Shown: piece by piece, positions 1 through 8,717 of the stretch
How positions within the stretch are numbered: the first letter of the stretch is position 1
Layout of the letters: every line of letters starts with the position of its first letter
Origin: Lactobacillus helveticus DSM 20075 = CGMCC 1.1877
GTDB lineage: Bacteria > Bacillota > Bacilli > Lactobacillales > Lactobacillaceae
Length of the DNA: 26,626 bases
Assembly (NCBI RefSeq): GCF_000160855.1
Contig: NZ_GG700752.1
Location: 71,591 to 98,216, forward strand
Direction: 5' to 3'
Program-made: the position numbers and the translations under genes
The notes under the pieces: model-generated
What the model saw: only the letters and a program-made list of their open reading frames with translations
Told to the model about the DNA's origin: nothing
Database searches by the model: none

Positions 1-25
1 GGGCAGGAAATAATCCTGTCCTTTT
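1..25. terminator. Hairpin at the window edge, probable bidirectional terminator
   Basis: An 8-bp stem (positions 1-8 with 14-21, one G-T pair) closes a 5-nt loop and is followed on the plus strand by four T. It lies 25 bases beyond the rpsR stop, so it probably ends the rpsF-ssb-rpsR transcript on the minus strand. The T-tract for that direction would lie outside the window and cannot be seen. Confidence 0.5.
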
Positions 26-49
26 AGTTTGTATTCGATCTAATTTAAA

Positions 50-280
50 TTAGTCTTCAGCAACAAATGGTAATAAGCCCATGATACGAGCTCTCTTAAT
101 AGCATTTGCAACTTTACGTTGGTTCTTAGCACTAGTGCCAGTAACACGACGTGGTAAAATCTTACCTCTTTCTGAGATAAAACGTTTCAACAGATCGACA
201 TCCTTGTAGTCAACGTAATCGATGTGGTTAGCTGCAATGTAGTCAACCTTACGACGACCGCCTCTTCTTTGTTGAGCCAT
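50..280 (-). CDS. rpsR: 30S ribosomal protein S18
   Basis: This is small-subunit ribosomal protein S18 (bS18), which pairs with S6 on the platform of the 30S subunit and binds 16S rRNA. The 76 residues match the family length. They show the usual basic N-terminus ([11 protein letters not shown]), the central [25 protein letters not shown] segment, and the [20 protein letters not shown] block near the C-terminus that is typical of S18. The ATG is preceded by an AGAAAGGA ribosome binding site. It is the last gene of rpsF-ssb-rpsR, 28 bases after ssb. The S6-SSB-S18 order is the standard Firmicutes arrangement and gives co-ordinated supply of the S6:S18 pair. Confidence 0.97.
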   Translation of the reverse strand: MAQQRRGGRRKVDYIAANHIDYVDYKDVDLLKRFISERGKILPRRVTGTSAKNQRKVANAIKRARIMGLLPFVAED

Positions 281-308
281 GTTCTAGAATCCTTTCTCTA
301 AATATTTT

Positions 309-827
309 TTAGAATGGAAGATCATCATCAGAAATATCAATTGGATCGCCAGAGCCTGCAAATGGATCTTGAGCGTTGTTTGATTGATTATTATTCTGAG
401 CATTATTTTGTGATCCACCATTATTTTGGAAGTTGTTAGTGCTTGGTGCACCAGCATTTCCAGTGTTTGGTGTATAACCACCATTTTGACCGCGGGCTTC
501 ACGATCCTTGCGTGATTCGAGCAATGCGAAGTTATCAACGACAACTTCAGTTACATATACTCTTTGCCCATCTTTATTGTCATAACTTCTGGTTTGAATA
601 CGGCCATCAATACCAACCAATGAACCCTTTGAAGTAAAATTGCAGAAGTTTTCTGCAGATTTCCTCCAAATTACACAGCTGATAAAGTCTGCGTCCCTCT
701 CACCTTGGCTATTTGTAAATTGACGGTCAACAGCAAGAGTAAACGTAGCAACCGAGATTCCACTCCCAGTAGTACGCAATTCAGGATCACGTGTTAAACG
801 GCCAACAAGTACAACTCTATTAATCAT
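309..827 (-). CDS. ssb: Single-stranded DNA-binding protein SSB
   Basis: SSB coats single-stranded DNA during replication, recombination and repair, and recruits partner proteins through its C-terminal tip. The 172 residues divide into an N-terminal OB-fold (about 1-107, starting [18 protein letters not shown]), a flexible Gly/Asn/Gln-rich linker (about 110-158) and an acidic tip ending in DDDLPF. The N-terminus, linker and DxDxPF-type tip are all family hallmarks. The start is supported by a GGAAGGAAGG purine tract about 8 bases upstream. It lies between rpsF and rpsR, 44 bases after rpsF, and is probably co-transcribed from the promoter ahead of rpsF. The other reading frame over the linker (284-544) is a low-complexity shadow. 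Confidence 0.97.
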   Translation of the reverse strand: MINRVVLVGRLTRDPELRTTGSGISVATFTLAVDRQFTNSQGERDADFISCVIWRKSAENFCNFTSKGSLVGIDGRIQTRSYDNKDGQRVYVTEVVVDNFALLESRKDREARGQNGGYTPNTGNAGAPSTNNFQNNGGSQNNAQNNNQSNNAQDPFAGSGDPIDISDDDLPF

Positions 828-871
828 ACTTATGCCCTTCCTTCCTAAATCACGAAAACAATAAATTAAAA

Positions 872-1168
872 TTACTTGTCTAACTTAACGGTCATTGAAC
901 GTAAGATCATGTTGTCAATCTTTGACAAACGACCAAATTCATTAACTGCGTCAGCGTTGTCAGCAGTGAAAGTCATAATGTGGTAAGTACCTTCACGATA
1001 CTTATCAATTTTATATGCGAAACGACGCTTGCCCCAGTCTTTGGATTCTACCATAGTACCACCGTTATCAGCGATAACCTTGTCGTAGTTTTCTACGAGG
1101 GCCTTCTTTGATTCTTCATCAACATCAGGCTTGATAATGTAAGTTACTTCGTACTTTGTAGTTGCCAT
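872..1168 (-). CDS. rpsF: 30S ribosomal protein S6
   Basis: Ribosomal protein S6 (bS6) forms a heterodimer with S18 on the 30S platform. The 98 residues start [19 protein letters not shown] and contain the [10 protein letters not shown] segment and the final ..R.MTVKLDK strand expected of S6; the length is normal. A very strong ribosome binding site (AAAGGAGGTG) lies about 8 bases before the ATG. It is the first gene of rpsF-ssb-rpsR. Its leader can fold so that this ribosome binding site is base-paired (see the leader entry), which would suit feedback control by the S6:S18 complex. Confidence 0.97.
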   Translation of the reverse strand: MATTKYEVTYIIKPDVDEESKKALVENYDKVIADNGGTMVESKDWGKRRFAYKIDKYREGTYHIMTFTADNADAVNEFGRLSKIDNMILRSMTVKLDK

Positions 1169-1245
1169 GACTAATGCACCTCCTTTTGGACTATATGGTT
1201 CTTGCTAAAATCAAGAACAAGGAGTAATTGAAATATTACTCTCAA
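1169..1245 (-). promoter_or_regulatory. rpsF 5' leader with hairpin that can mask the ribosome binding site
   Basis: In the transcript, bases at 1224-1219 (CTCCTT) can pair with 1185-1180 (AAGGAG, the rpsF Shine-Dalgarno). Directly inside is a perfect 7-bp stem (1218-1212 with 1204-1198) with a 7-nt loop, leaving a 12-nt bulge (1197-1186) on the 3' side. Two stacked stems with a one-sided bulge resemble the S6:S18-binding leader motif of rpsF operons. The CCG trinucleotide I associate with that bulge is absent (it reads AGUCCAA), so the assignment is an inference from shape and position. Confidence 0.5.
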
Positions 1246-1251
1246 TTTCTA

Positions 1252-1280
1252 ATTCTAGCATATAAATAAAAAATTACCAA
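1252..1280 (-). promoter_or_regulatory. Promoter of rpsF-ssb-rpsR
   Basis: On the minus strand there is a -35 TTGGTA (1280-1275), a 17-bp spacer and an extended -10 TGCTAGAAT (1260-1252). The predicted start near 1245 gives a leader of about 77 nt, just containing the masking hairpin. Confidence 0.65.
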
Positions 1281-1332
1281 ACAGTTTTTCACGTGATCCT
1301 AAATATTTTTTTACTGTTCACTATTTATTACG

Positions 1333-1362
1333 CAAAAAAGTTTGATAATTTTTTTAAAACTT
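1333..1362 (-). terminator. Weak AT-rich terminator after gyrA
   Basis: About 25 bases after the gyrA stop, AAGTTT and AAACTT can form a 6-bp stem followed by a run of T on the minus strand. The stem is short and AT-only apart from two pairs, so termination may be partial. No better candidate was seen between gyrA and the rpsF promoter. Confidence 0.35.
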
Positions 1363-1385
1363 CAAATTTTTTATTTTTTAATCAA

Positions 1386-3869
1386 TTACTCATTATCATC
1401 ATTGTCATCTTCATCATCAACTTGATCTTGATCAGCTTCAGATGGAACAATGGTTAAACTTGCAACTTGACTATCATCGCTAACCTTGATTAAGCGAACA
1501 CCCATGGTGCTACGTCCAGTTTGAGAAACATCCTTAGTCTTAAAGCGAATCATAATACCATCGGTAGTGATAACCATGATGTCCTTGCCCTTGCTAATGA
1601 CAATTACGCCAGCAAGTGGACCATTCTTTTCAGTGATATTAGCAGTCTTGATACCTTTACCACCACGGCCCTTAACTGGATATTCTGCAGCCGGAGTACG
1701 CTTACCATAACCATTTTCAGAAATGACTAATACCTGGTCGTCTGCATCTAATACGCCTGAACCAACTACATAGTCATGATCACGCAAGTTAATTCCGCGA
1801 ACACCTGCAGCAGTTCTACCCATAGCACGAACATCTTTTTCATTAAAGGTTACTGCATAGCCTAAATGAGTACCAATTAAAATGTTTTGCTTACCGTCAG
1901 TAGTAAGGACATTGCTTAATTCATCCCCATCACGCAAAGTAAGAGCAATCAAACCACTATTTCTAATGTTTGAAAATTCACTGACATGAGTGCGTTTTAC
2001 GGTACCCATCTTAGTGATGAAGAATAAGTAATTATCATCTGCTCCTTCTGGAACGTTGATTACAGTTTGTACCTTTTCGCCCTTTTCAAGTTGAAGCAAG
2101 TTAACTACAGGCAAGCCTTTGGCCATACGACCATATTCTGGAATCTCATATGCTTTCTTTGAGTAAACTTTACCAGCATTAGTAAAGAACAAAAGCATGT
2201 CGTGAGTACTTGAGTAAATTAGGTGTTCAATGAAGTCTCCATCTTGAACGCCCATACCCTTGATACCTTTACCACCACGGTTTTGGGTCTTAAATTCTTG
2301 AATTGGCATTCTCTTGATATAGCCATTATGAGTTACAGTCAAAAGAATATTTTGCTTTTCAATTAAATCTTCGTCTTCAATTGAAACAACTTCACTAGCA
2401 CCGATTTCAGTTCTACGCTTATCACCAAAACGTTTTTGAATATCTAATAATTCATCGTAAATGATCTTATCGATTCGTTCAGGCTTAGCCAAAATATCCT
2501 TGTAGTCAGCAATCTTAGCTTGCAATTCTTTATATTCGGCTTCAACCTTGTCTCGTTCCAAACCGGTTAAACGTACAAGACGCATATCCAAAATTGCTTG
2601 AGATTGCTTATCATCAAGACCAAAACGACTAATTAAAGTTGCTTTAGCAATATCACTTGAATGACTGCTACGGATAATATGAACAATTTCATCGATATTA
2701 TCTAGAGCGATTCTTAAACCTTCAAGAATATGAGCTCTAGCTTCAGCCTTGGCTAATTCGAACTTAGTTCTACGCGTTACAACATCTTTTTGGTGATCCA
2801 AATAGTATTGCAACATTTGCTTCAAAGTTAAGTAGTGAGGTGCACCGTCAACAATGGCAACCATGTTCATGCCGAAGTTGGCCTGCATTTGAGTTTGCTT
2901 GAATAAATTATTCAAAACAACACTCGCACTAGCATACCGACGAATATCTATGGTAATTCTCATACCAGTCTGGTCAGATTCATCGCGAACACCGGTAATA
3001 CCATCAATGATCTTTTCACGAGCTAAATCTGCAATCTTTTTAACTAATTCAGCCTTGTTGACCATGTAAGGAATTTCGCTAACGATAATTCTTTCACGGC
3101 CACTCTTTTCAGTTTCAATGTTGGTTTCAGCACGAACAACGATATTGCCCTTGCCACTTTCATAAGCACGGTAAATTCCACCGCGACCCATGATAATACC
3201 ACCAGTTGGAAAATCAGGACCTGGAATAACTTTCATCAAATCCTTAGTAGTCGCATCAGGATTTTTCATCAACATATGCAAACCGCTAATTACTTCACTT
3301 AAGTTATGAGGTGGAATGTTGGTTGTCATACCAACAGCGATACCATTAGCACCGTTAATCAACAAGTTAGGAATTCTAGCTGGCAAAACTACTGGTTCAT
3401 TTTCAGTATCATCATAGTTTCTTTGCCAGTCGATTGTATTTTTGTTGATATCACGAAGCATTTCCACAGCGATTTTACTCATTCTTGCTTCGGTATAACG
3501 CATTGCGGCTGGTTCATCCCCGTCGACGGAACCAAAGTTACCGTGACCGTCAACTAGCATGTAACGATATGAAAAGTCTTGTGCCATGTGAGCCATAGCT
3601 AAATAAATTGATGAGTCACCGTGTGGGTGAAACTTACCCATAACTTCCCCAACAATTCTGGCACTCTTCTTATATGGCTTATCAGGTGTAACACCTAATT
3701 CGCTCATTCCGTAAAGAATACGGCGCTGTACAGGCTTCAAACCATCACGAACATCAGGCAAAGCACGAGCTACAATAACTGACATTGCATAGTCCAAGAA
3801 AGAACTACGCATCATGCTAGTTAAATCGACGTTTCTAATTCTACGATCTTGAGTTTGATTATCGTCCAT
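1386..3869 (-). CDS. gyrA: DNA gyrase subunit A
   Basis: GyrA cuts and rejoins DNA in the A2B2 gyrase that introduces negative supercoils. The 827 residues fit the family. Seen in order: the quinolone-determining loop [10 protein letters not shown] (81-90), the catalytic tyrosine in [10 protein letters not shown] (Tyr125), the coiled-coil/tower region, and a C-terminal pinwheel starting near 505 with the GyrA-box NRGGKGIKG (530-538). The protein ends in a strongly acidic tail ([12 protein letters not shown]). The ATG follows gyrB by 10 bases. Its ribosome binding site GGAGAGG overlaps the gyrB stop (TAGGAGAGG), which implies coupled synthesis. Oddity: the position equivalent to E. coli Asp87 is Leu90, not an acidic residue. 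ParC is the paralogue, but the GyrA-box and the gyrB neighbour settle the call. Confidence 0.98.
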   Translation of the reverse strand: MDDNQTQDRRIRNVDLTSMMRSSFLDYAMSVIVARALPDVRDGLKPVQRRILYGMSELGVTPDKPYKKSARIVGEVMGKFHPHGDSSIYLAMAHMAQDFSYRYMLVDGHGNFGSVDGDEPAAMRYTEARMSKIAVEMLRDINKNTIDWQRNYDDTENEPVVLPARIPNLLINGANGIAVGMTTNIPPHNLSEVISGLHMLMKNPDATTKDLMKVIPGPDFPTGGIIMGRGGIYRAYESGKGNIVVRAETNIETEKSGRERIIVSEIPYMVNKAELVKKIADLAREKIIDGITGVRDESDQTGMRITIDIRRYASASVVLNNLFKQTQMQANFGMNMVAIVDGAPHYLTLKQMLQYYLDHQKDVVTRRTKFELAKAEARAHILEGLRIALDNIDEIVHIIRSSHSSDIAKATLISRFGLDDKQSQAILDMRLVRLTGLERDKVEAEYKELQAKIADYKDILAKPERIDKIIYDELLDIQKRFGDKRRTEIGASEVVSIEDEDLIEKQNILLTVTHNGYIKRMPIQEFKTQNRGGKGIKGMGVQDGDFIEHLIYSSTHDMLLFFTNAGKVYSKKAYEIPEYGRMAKGLPVVNLLQLEKGEKVQTVINVPEGADDNYLFFITKMGTVKRTHVSEFSNIRNSGLIALTLRDGDELSNVLTTDGKQNILIGTHLGYAVTFNEKDVRAMGRTAAGVRGINLRDHDYVVGSGVLDADDQVLVISENGYGKRTPAAEYPVKGRGGKGIKTANITEKNGPLAGVIVISKGKDIMVITTDGIMIRFKTKDVSQTGRSTMGVRLIKVSDDSQVASLTIVPSEADQDQVDDEDDNDDNE

Positions 3870-3879
3870 CTAACCTCTC

Positions 3880-5844
3880 CTATGCATCCAAATTTTCAAC
3901 ATATTTAGCATTCTTTTGAATAAAGTCACGTCTTGGAGCAACTTCATTACCCATTAAGAGTTCAAAGACTGCATCTGCATCCTTGGCATATTCAGGACTT
4001 ACTCGATCCAAACGTCTATTTTCTGGATTCATAGTAGTTTCCCATAACTGCTCTGGGTCCATTTCACCTAACCCCTTGTAACGCTGTACAACAGGCTTAG
4101 GACTTGGCTGCAAACTACCTAAGTAATCATGCAATTCCTCATCAGTATCAAGATACTTAATTACCTTGCCCTGACGGACTTGGTACAGAGGTGGACGAGC
4201 GATGTATACATATCCTTTTTCAATCATTGGACGCATGTAATTGTAAAACAGCGTCAAAAGCAAAGTTCTAATGTGAGCACCATCGACATCGGCATCAGTC
4301 ATAATAATCAACTTATGATAACGTGCTTTAGACACATCAAAGTCCGCACCAAATCCTGTACCTAAAGCTGTAAACAAAGATCTGATTTCTTGGTTGGCCA
4401 AAATTCGATCCATTGAAGCTTTTTCAACGTTTAAAATCTTACCTCTGATTGGCAAAATGGCTTGGGTTAAACGAGATCTACCTTGCTTAGCTGAACCACC
4501 GGCTGAGTTACCCTCAACGATGAATAATTCAGAAATACTTGGATCATTGCTTGTATTATCGGCTAATTTACCTGGCAAGTTTGCAATTTCCAAACCAGAC
4601 TTTTTACGAGTAACTTCACGTGCATGCTTAGCAGCGGTTCTAGCACGTTCGGCAAGTTGACCCTTTTCCACAATTTTGCGTCCAACTGATGGGTTTTCCA
4701 TCAAGAAGCGACTAAAGGTTTCAGAGAATGACTTATCTACTGCTGTTCTAGCATCTGAGTTACCCAATTTTGTCTTAGTCTGCCCTTCAAATTGAGGGCT
4801 GGGGTGCTTAACTGAAACAACAGCCGTCATCCCTTCACGGATGTCTTCACCAGAAAGGTTATCATCCTTGTCTTTTAAGATTTTTGCCTTATGAGCATAA
4901 TCATTTACAACACGAGTCAAAGCAGTCTTGAAGCCGGCTTCGTGCATCCCGCCTTCATAGGTATGGATATTGTTGGCAAAGGTCATTAAAGTAGTTTTGT
5001 AGCCATTTGTATATTGCAAAGCAACTTCCACGTCAATGCCGTTATATGTGCTTTCGACATAGATAGGTTCATCAAATAATACTTCCTGCCCCTTGTTCAA
5101 AAAGGCAACGTATTCTTTAATACCACCTTCGTACTTGTATACATCGGTTTCGGCACTATCTTTACGCTTATCTGTAAAAGTAAGTTTCAATCCCTTGTTT
5201 AAAAATGCAAGTTCACGAATTCTATTCTTTAAGATCTTGTCATCGAAAGTAGTAGTTTCAGTAAAAATGTCAGGATCTGGATAGAAATGAACAATAGTCC
5301 CATGTTGCTCAAGTGGCACAGTACCAATCTGCTTCATTTCATCCTTAACGCGGCCGTGATCAAAATCGATGAAATACTTTTTACCGTCACGCATGACAGT
5401 TACATCAAGCTTCGTGGACAAAGCATTTACAACAGATGCACCAACACCGTGAAGACCACCTGATACCTTATATCCGCCACCGCCGAATTTACCACCGGCG
5501 TGAAGTACAGTAAATACAGTCTCTAAAGCTGGACGACCTGTCTTTTTTTGAATATCTACTGGGATACCACGACCATCATCTTGAACAGTAACACTACCAT
5601 CCTCATTAACAGTAATTTCAATCTTGGTAGCAAAACCAGCAAGGCGTTCATCAATACTGTTATCAATAATTTCCCACACTAAGTGGTGCAATCCCTGAGA
5701 ACTAGTTGAACCGATATACATACCTGGTCGCTTACGAACAGCCTCCAGGCCGCCTAAGACTTGAATTTGACTAGCATTATACTTGTCGGCCTCCTTTTCA
5801 TATTTTTTGACCTTATCAAGATTTTTCTTTGAATTATCAGCCAT
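3880..5844 (-). CDS. gyrB: DNA gyrase subunit B
   Basis: GyrB is the ATPase subunit of DNA gyrase and supplies the TOPRIM metal site for cleavage. In its 654 residues are a GHKL ATPase domain (EIIDNS at 58-63, DDGRGIP at 89-95, GGLHGVG near 129-135), a transducer domain, and TOPRIM motifs EGNSAGG (444-450) and DADVDG (517-522). The end contains the QRYKGLGEM segment. The length is normal for the short Gram-positive form. The start codon directly abuts the recF stop (TAA then ATG, no gap), with a GAAGGAG ribosome binding site inside recF. One detail: the usual IDEALAG motif reads IDERLAG here (Arg67). Confidence 0.98.
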   Translation of the reverse strand: MADNSKKNLDKVKKYEKEADKYNASQIQVLGGLEAVRKRPGMYIGSTSSQGLHHLVWEIIDNSIDERLAGFATKIEITVNEDGSVTVQDDGRGIPVDIQKKTGRPALETVFTVLHAGGKFGGGGYKVSGGLHGVGASVVNALSTKLDVTVMRDGKKYFIDFDHGRVKDEMKQIGTVPLEQHGTIVHFYPDPDIFTETTTFDDKILKNRIRELAFLNKGLKLTFTDKRKDSAETDVYKYEGGIKEYVAFLNKGQEVLFDEPIYVESTYNGIDVEVALQYTNGYKTTLMTFANNIHTYEGGMHEAGFKTALTRVVNDYAHKAKILKDKDDNLSGEDIREGMTAVVSVKHPSPQFEGQTKTKLGNSDARTAVDKSFSETFSRFLMENPSVGRKIVEKGQLAERARTAAKHAREVTRKKSGLEIANLPGKLADNTSNDPSISELFIVEGNSAGGSAKQGRSRLTQAILPIRGKILNVEKASMDRILANQEIRSLFTALGTGFGADFDVSKARYHKLIIMTDADVDGAHIRTLLLTLFYNYMRPMIEKGYVYIARPPLYQVRQGKVIKYLDTDEELHDYLGSLQPSPKPVVQRYKGLGEMDPEQLWETTMNPENRRLDRVSPEYAKDADAVFELLMGNEVAPRRDFIQKNAKYVENLDA

Positions 5845-6972
5845 TTAATTCTCCTTCTCAAAACTAATTTTGCCTGATTGCATGTGGTACACACGCGGCT
5901 TCTTAATTATTTCCAAGGAAATTCCCTCTAAATCTGTCGTAGTAATAAAGGTTTGAGTTTTCCCATGAATATAATTAAGCAGTGCACTTTGACGAGTGTG
6001 ATCTAGTTCACTCATCACATCATCTAATAACAACAACGGATATTCATCAGTTAATTGATGAACCAGTTGAATTTCCGCAAGCTTCACACTTAACGCAATA
6101 GAACGTTGCTGTCCTTGCGAAGCATATAAATGTGCGTTTTTGCCATCGAGTTTAAACTCAATATCATCTCGATGCGGTCCTGACGTTGTAGTACCCTTCC
6201 GCATTTCAACAGCTTTATTACGTTCAAAGTTTGCTAGTATTTTTTGATAAATCTCTTCAACAGTATCATCAGCCTCAATAGTAGAAACAGATGGGTGGTA
6301 AGCTATTGCTAGCTTTTCACCACCCAAACTGATATGTGCATATGCATTGCTGGCATAGTGACTTAAATAGCGCAAAAATTTAAAGCGCCGAAAAATCACT
6401 TCCGCTGCAATGCCTGCAAGTTGATCCGATAATACATCTAAAAAGACTTGATCTTTTGTTTTTCCTTTAGCAAGTTGCTTTAGATAATTATTTTTCTGAA
6501 GCAAAACTTGGCGATACTTACTAGCAAAGTATAAATATTCCGCATTTATCTGTCCGAATTCTTGGTCCATAAACCTTCTCCGCAAAGCCGGAGCACCCTT
6601 TATCAACTCCAAATCTTCTGGAGAAAATAAAATAGCATTAAGCTGACCAACATATTTCGATAACTTAGCTTGCTCAACACGGTTTATCCACACTTTTTTA
6701 CCCTTTTGGGTAATCAGAACGCGCAAGGTTAAATCAACCTGACTTTTTCGCACATGACCTAGCAAATTTGTGTATTCTCCACCAAAACCAATCAGCTCCT
6801 TATCCGAATTGGTTCGATGAGATCTAGTCAAGGCTAAAAAATAAATTGCTTCCAAGAGATTGGTTTTCCCCTGTGCATTTTTGCCAATAAAAATATTGAC
6901 GTTAGGATCAAAATCGATATCAAGCTTCTTCAAATTGCGAAAATTTTGAACTACGAAATGATCAAGATACAT
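5845..6972 (-). CDS. recF: DNA replication and repair protein RecF
   Basis: RecF is an SMC-like ATPase that, with RecO and RecR, helps load RecA at single-stranded gaps. The 375 residues show the expected N-terminus ([19 protein letters not shown]), a Walker A loop GKNAQGKTN (30-38), the KPRVY..SPEDL-like central region ([13 protein letters not shown]), a signature region [11 protein letters not shown] and a Walker [13 protein letters not shown] near the C-terminus. The start overlaps the yaaA stop by one base (TAATG), and gyrB follows without a gap. This is the classic yaaA-recF-gyrB order, probably one transcript. Confidence 0.97.
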   Translation of the reverse strand: MYLDHFVVQNFRNLKKLDIDFDPNVNIFIGKNAQGKTNLLEAIYFLALTRSHRTNSDKELIGFGGEYTNLLGHVRKSQVDLTLRVLITQKGKKVWINRVEQAKLSKYVGQLNAILFSPEDLELIKGAPALRRRFMDQEFGQINAEYLYFASKYRQVLLQKNNYLKQLAKGKTKDQVFLDVLSDQLAGIAAEVIFRRFKFLRYLSHYASNAYAHISLGGEKLAIAYHPSVSTIEADDTVEEIYQKILANFERNKAVEMRKGTTTSGPHRDDIEFKLDGKNAHLYASQGQQRSIALSVKLAEIQLVHQLTDEYPLLLLDDVMSELDHTRQSALLNYIHGKTQTFITTTDLEGISLEIIKKPRVYHMQSGKISFEKEN

Positions 6973-7202
6973 TAATCTTCCCGCCGAAATTCATATTCCT
7001 GTCCATCAACTAGCAGATGATCTCCAACGCGAATTTTTTTACCTCTACGATTCTCAAGTGCTCCATTTAAAGTTACTGGATTATCCTGGAGATAAAATTT
7101 AGCTTGTCCACCTGATGAAATAATGCTTTCTTCTTTAAGGAATTGCCCTAAAGTTATACAGTCGCCAACAATTGTAAAATATTTGATGATGCTCACCTTC
7201 AA
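6972..7202 (-). CDS. yaaA: S4-domain RNA-binding protein YaaA (start uncertain)
   Basis: This is a small S4-like RNA-binding protein of the YaaA family found between dnaN and recF; a role linked to ribosome assembly has been proposed for the family. The core [20 protein letters not shown]...[11 protein letters not shown] is characteristic. The first in-frame common start is TTG at 7202, giving 76 residues, but that is about 8 residues longer than relatives and would lie only some 13 nt from the predicted transcript start. GTG at 7196 is an alternative. The best purine tract (GAAGGTG, 7200-7194) instead sits just before ATC ATC AAA TAT. See findings. It heads the yaaA-recF-gyrB-gyrA cluster. 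Confidence 0.85.
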   Translation of the reverse strand: MKVSIIKYFTIVGDCITLGQFLKEESIISSGGQAKFYLQDNPVTLNGALENRRGKKIRVGDHLLVDGQEYEFRRED

Positions 7203-7221
7203 TACTCTTTTTACCTATATA

Positions 7222-7250
7222 ATTATATTAGTTTTCAGGCCAAATAACAA
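7222..7250 (-). promoter_or_regulatory. Promoter of yaaA-recF-gyrB-gyrA
   Basis: On the minus strand there is a -35 TTGTTA (7250-7245), a 17-bp spacer and a perfect -10 TATAAT (7227-7222). Expected start near 7215, giving a very short leader before yaaA. This separates gyrase expression from dnaA-dnaN. Confidence 0.7.
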
Positions 7251-7254
7251 ACTT

Positions 7255-7276
7255 AAAACGCTATTTAAGGCGTTTT
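7255..7276. repeat. Inverted repeat upstream of the gyrase-operon promoter
   Basis: AAAACGC and GCGTTTT form a perfect 7-bp inverted repeat around an 8-nt centre, ending 4 bases upstream of the -35 box. It could be an operator, a cruciform or a second weak terminator for dnaN. The sequence alone does not decide. Confidence 0.4.
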
Positions 7277-7364
7277 CTGCGGTTTTTAAGTAAATAAACT
7301 GATCACACTTATTCAGAATAAAAAATACGAGAACGTCGATTTTTAGCTTTTAACAGAAAAGCAA

Positions 7365-7398
7365 ATAAAAAAACTGCCCATTTTTAGGGCAGTTTTTT
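7365..7398 (-). terminator. Terminator after dnaN
   Basis: An 8-bp stem AACTGCCC / GGGCAGTT (7372-7379 with 7387-7394) and a 7-nt loop is flanked by A/T runs on both sides, so it can act in both directions. On the minus strand it sits 24 bases after the dnaN stop and is followed by a T-rich run. Confidence 0.85.
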
Positions 7399-7422
7399 AT
7401 CACCTAAATATTGTGTACTCAA

Positions 7423-8553
7423 TTAGTATGTTCTAACTGGAGTGATTAATTGAACAAATTCAATATTATCTTTACCTGGATTGATGATGAATGGACGAAG
7501 TGGTTTAGTAAAGCTCATTACCACTGAATCAGTAACAGATGCTCTAAGGGCATCACGCATGTAATCAGGGTTAAATGAAATTTGTAAATCGTTTCCTTCC
7601 AAATTTCTAAAGCTTACGTCTTCTTCCACATTCCCAATTTCTGCAGACTTACCAGATAATTTTGCAGTTTGATTTGCAGTATCCAAAGTTAAGGTTACTA
7701 CGTTATTGCGGCCTGCGTGAGTTAACAAACTTGCACGTTCAAGCGCACTGGACAATTCTGAAATATCAAATTCAACACTAGTAGTCTTTTCAGTTGGAAT
7801 TAAGCGATCCGTATCTGGGTAATTGCCGTCAAGTAAGCGTGAATAGAATGAAAGATTGCCAATTACAAATAATGCTTGATTGTCTCCAGGACAAATCTTT
7901 ACTTCTGGATCTGTTTCACCAATAATTCTGGCTAATTCTTGCAAACTCTTACCTGGAATAATCAAATCAGTTTCTGCTTGAGGTCCGTTTTCTAAAGCAA
8001 TGGTTCTTTGTGACAACCGGTGCGAGTCAGTTGCTACTGCTTTAATGTTAGTTGGATTAAAGAAGAACCGAACACCAGTCAAAATAGCTCTAGTTTGATC
8101 ATTTGAGGTAGCAAATTGAGTTTCATTGATAATTTCACGGAAAGTTTTACCAGAAATAGTAAATGCAGCATTGTCAGGAATTTCTGGCAAACGTGGATAA
8201 TTATTCGCATCTAACCCATTAATTGTAAATTCACTATTTTCAGATACGATTTGAGTTTGGAAACTTTCTTTTACTTCAAATGAGAAATCTTTACCCGGCA
8301 ATTTTTTAACGATTTCACTGAAAAATCTAGCAGGTAAAACAATTGAACCTGTAGATTCTACATTTAAATCTTCATTTACAGGTATTTTAATTTCAATGGA
8401 AATGTCTGTATCGCTACCAGTTAATGTTAAATCAGTATCTGTTAAATCCAATTTAATACCACTAAGAATTGGAATAGTTGCTCTTGAGGAAATGGCTCGC
8501 ATTACATTATTCAAGTTTTCGATAAACAGATTACGATTAATTGTAAATTTCAT
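7423..8553 (-). CDS. dnaN: DNA polymerase III beta subunit (sliding clamp)
   Basis: DnaN is the ring-shaped beta clamp that holds the replicative polymerase on DNA. The 376 residues begin MKFTINRNLFIENLNNVMRAIS and end with the conserved PGKDNIEFVQLITPVRTY-type tail. Three clamp domains of about 125 residues are expected, and internal conserved pieces such as RAILTGVRF and AVATDSHRLS are present. The ATG is preceded by TAGGAGGAT. It follows dnaA after 164 bases that hold the origin unwinding element. A terminator follows it. No good separate promoter was seen in the gap, so read-through from dnaA is likely. Confidence 0.98.
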   Translation of the reverse strand: MKFTINRNLFIENLNNVMRAISSRATIPILSGIKLDLTDTDLTLTGSDTDISIEIKIPVNEDLNVESTGSIVLPARFFSEIVKKLPGKDFSFEVKESFQTQIVSENSEFTINGLDANNYPRLPEIPDNAAFTISGKTFREIINETQFATSNDQTRAILTGVRFFFNPTNIKAVATDSHRLSQRTIALENGPQAETDLIIPGKSLQELARIIGETDPEVKICPGDNQALFVIGNLSFYSRLLDGNYPDTDRLIPTEKTTSVEFDISELSSALERASLLTHAGRNNVVTLTLDTANQTAKLSGKSAEIGNVEEDVSFRNLEGNDLQISFNPDYMRDALRASVTDSVVMSFTKPLRPFIINPGKDNIEFVQLITPVRTY

Positions 8554-8565
8554 TGTTATCCTCCT

Positions 8566-8713
8566 AAGTTACTTTATATTAATTATATATTTAATTAGTA
8601 GTAGTAGGGCCTGTGAATTTTGTTGAAAACTCATTAGAAGCCTTAAAATAACGGAATTAGAGCGGTTAAAAACTATGTGTAAAACTCTGAAAGTTATCCA
8701 CAGTGAATAACTT
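8566..8713. other. oriC: oriC unwinding element between dnaA and dnaN (DnaA-trio type)
   Basis: Read in the dnaA-to-dnaN direction (minus strand) this holds, in order: an overlapping inverted pair of DnaA boxes directly after the dnaA stop (TTATCCACA 8694-8702 on plus, TTATTCACT 8710-8702 on minus, inside the inverted repeat 8691-8713); two adjacent degenerate boxes (TTTTCAACA 8629-8621, AAATTCACA 8620-8612); a GC-rich GGCCC (8611-8607); four trinucleotides CTA on minus, TAG on plus (8596-8607); then about 30 bases of nearly pure A/T up to the dnaN ribosome binding site. Box, GC spacer, DnaA-trio and AT-rich duplex-unwinding element is the layout described for the Bacillus subtilis basal unwinding system. 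Confidence 0.8.
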
Positions 8714-8717
8714 AAAG

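Noticed and set aside
284..544. Open frame of 86 codons opposite/over the end of ssb
   Set aside because: Out-of-frame reading of the Asn/Gln/Gly linker of SSB; no ribosome binding site or independent features.
1285..1300. Possible parS site containing the perfect core TCACGTGA
   Set aside because: Only 12 of 16 positions match and the right half (ATCCT) is poor; the palindromic core alone is common by chance.
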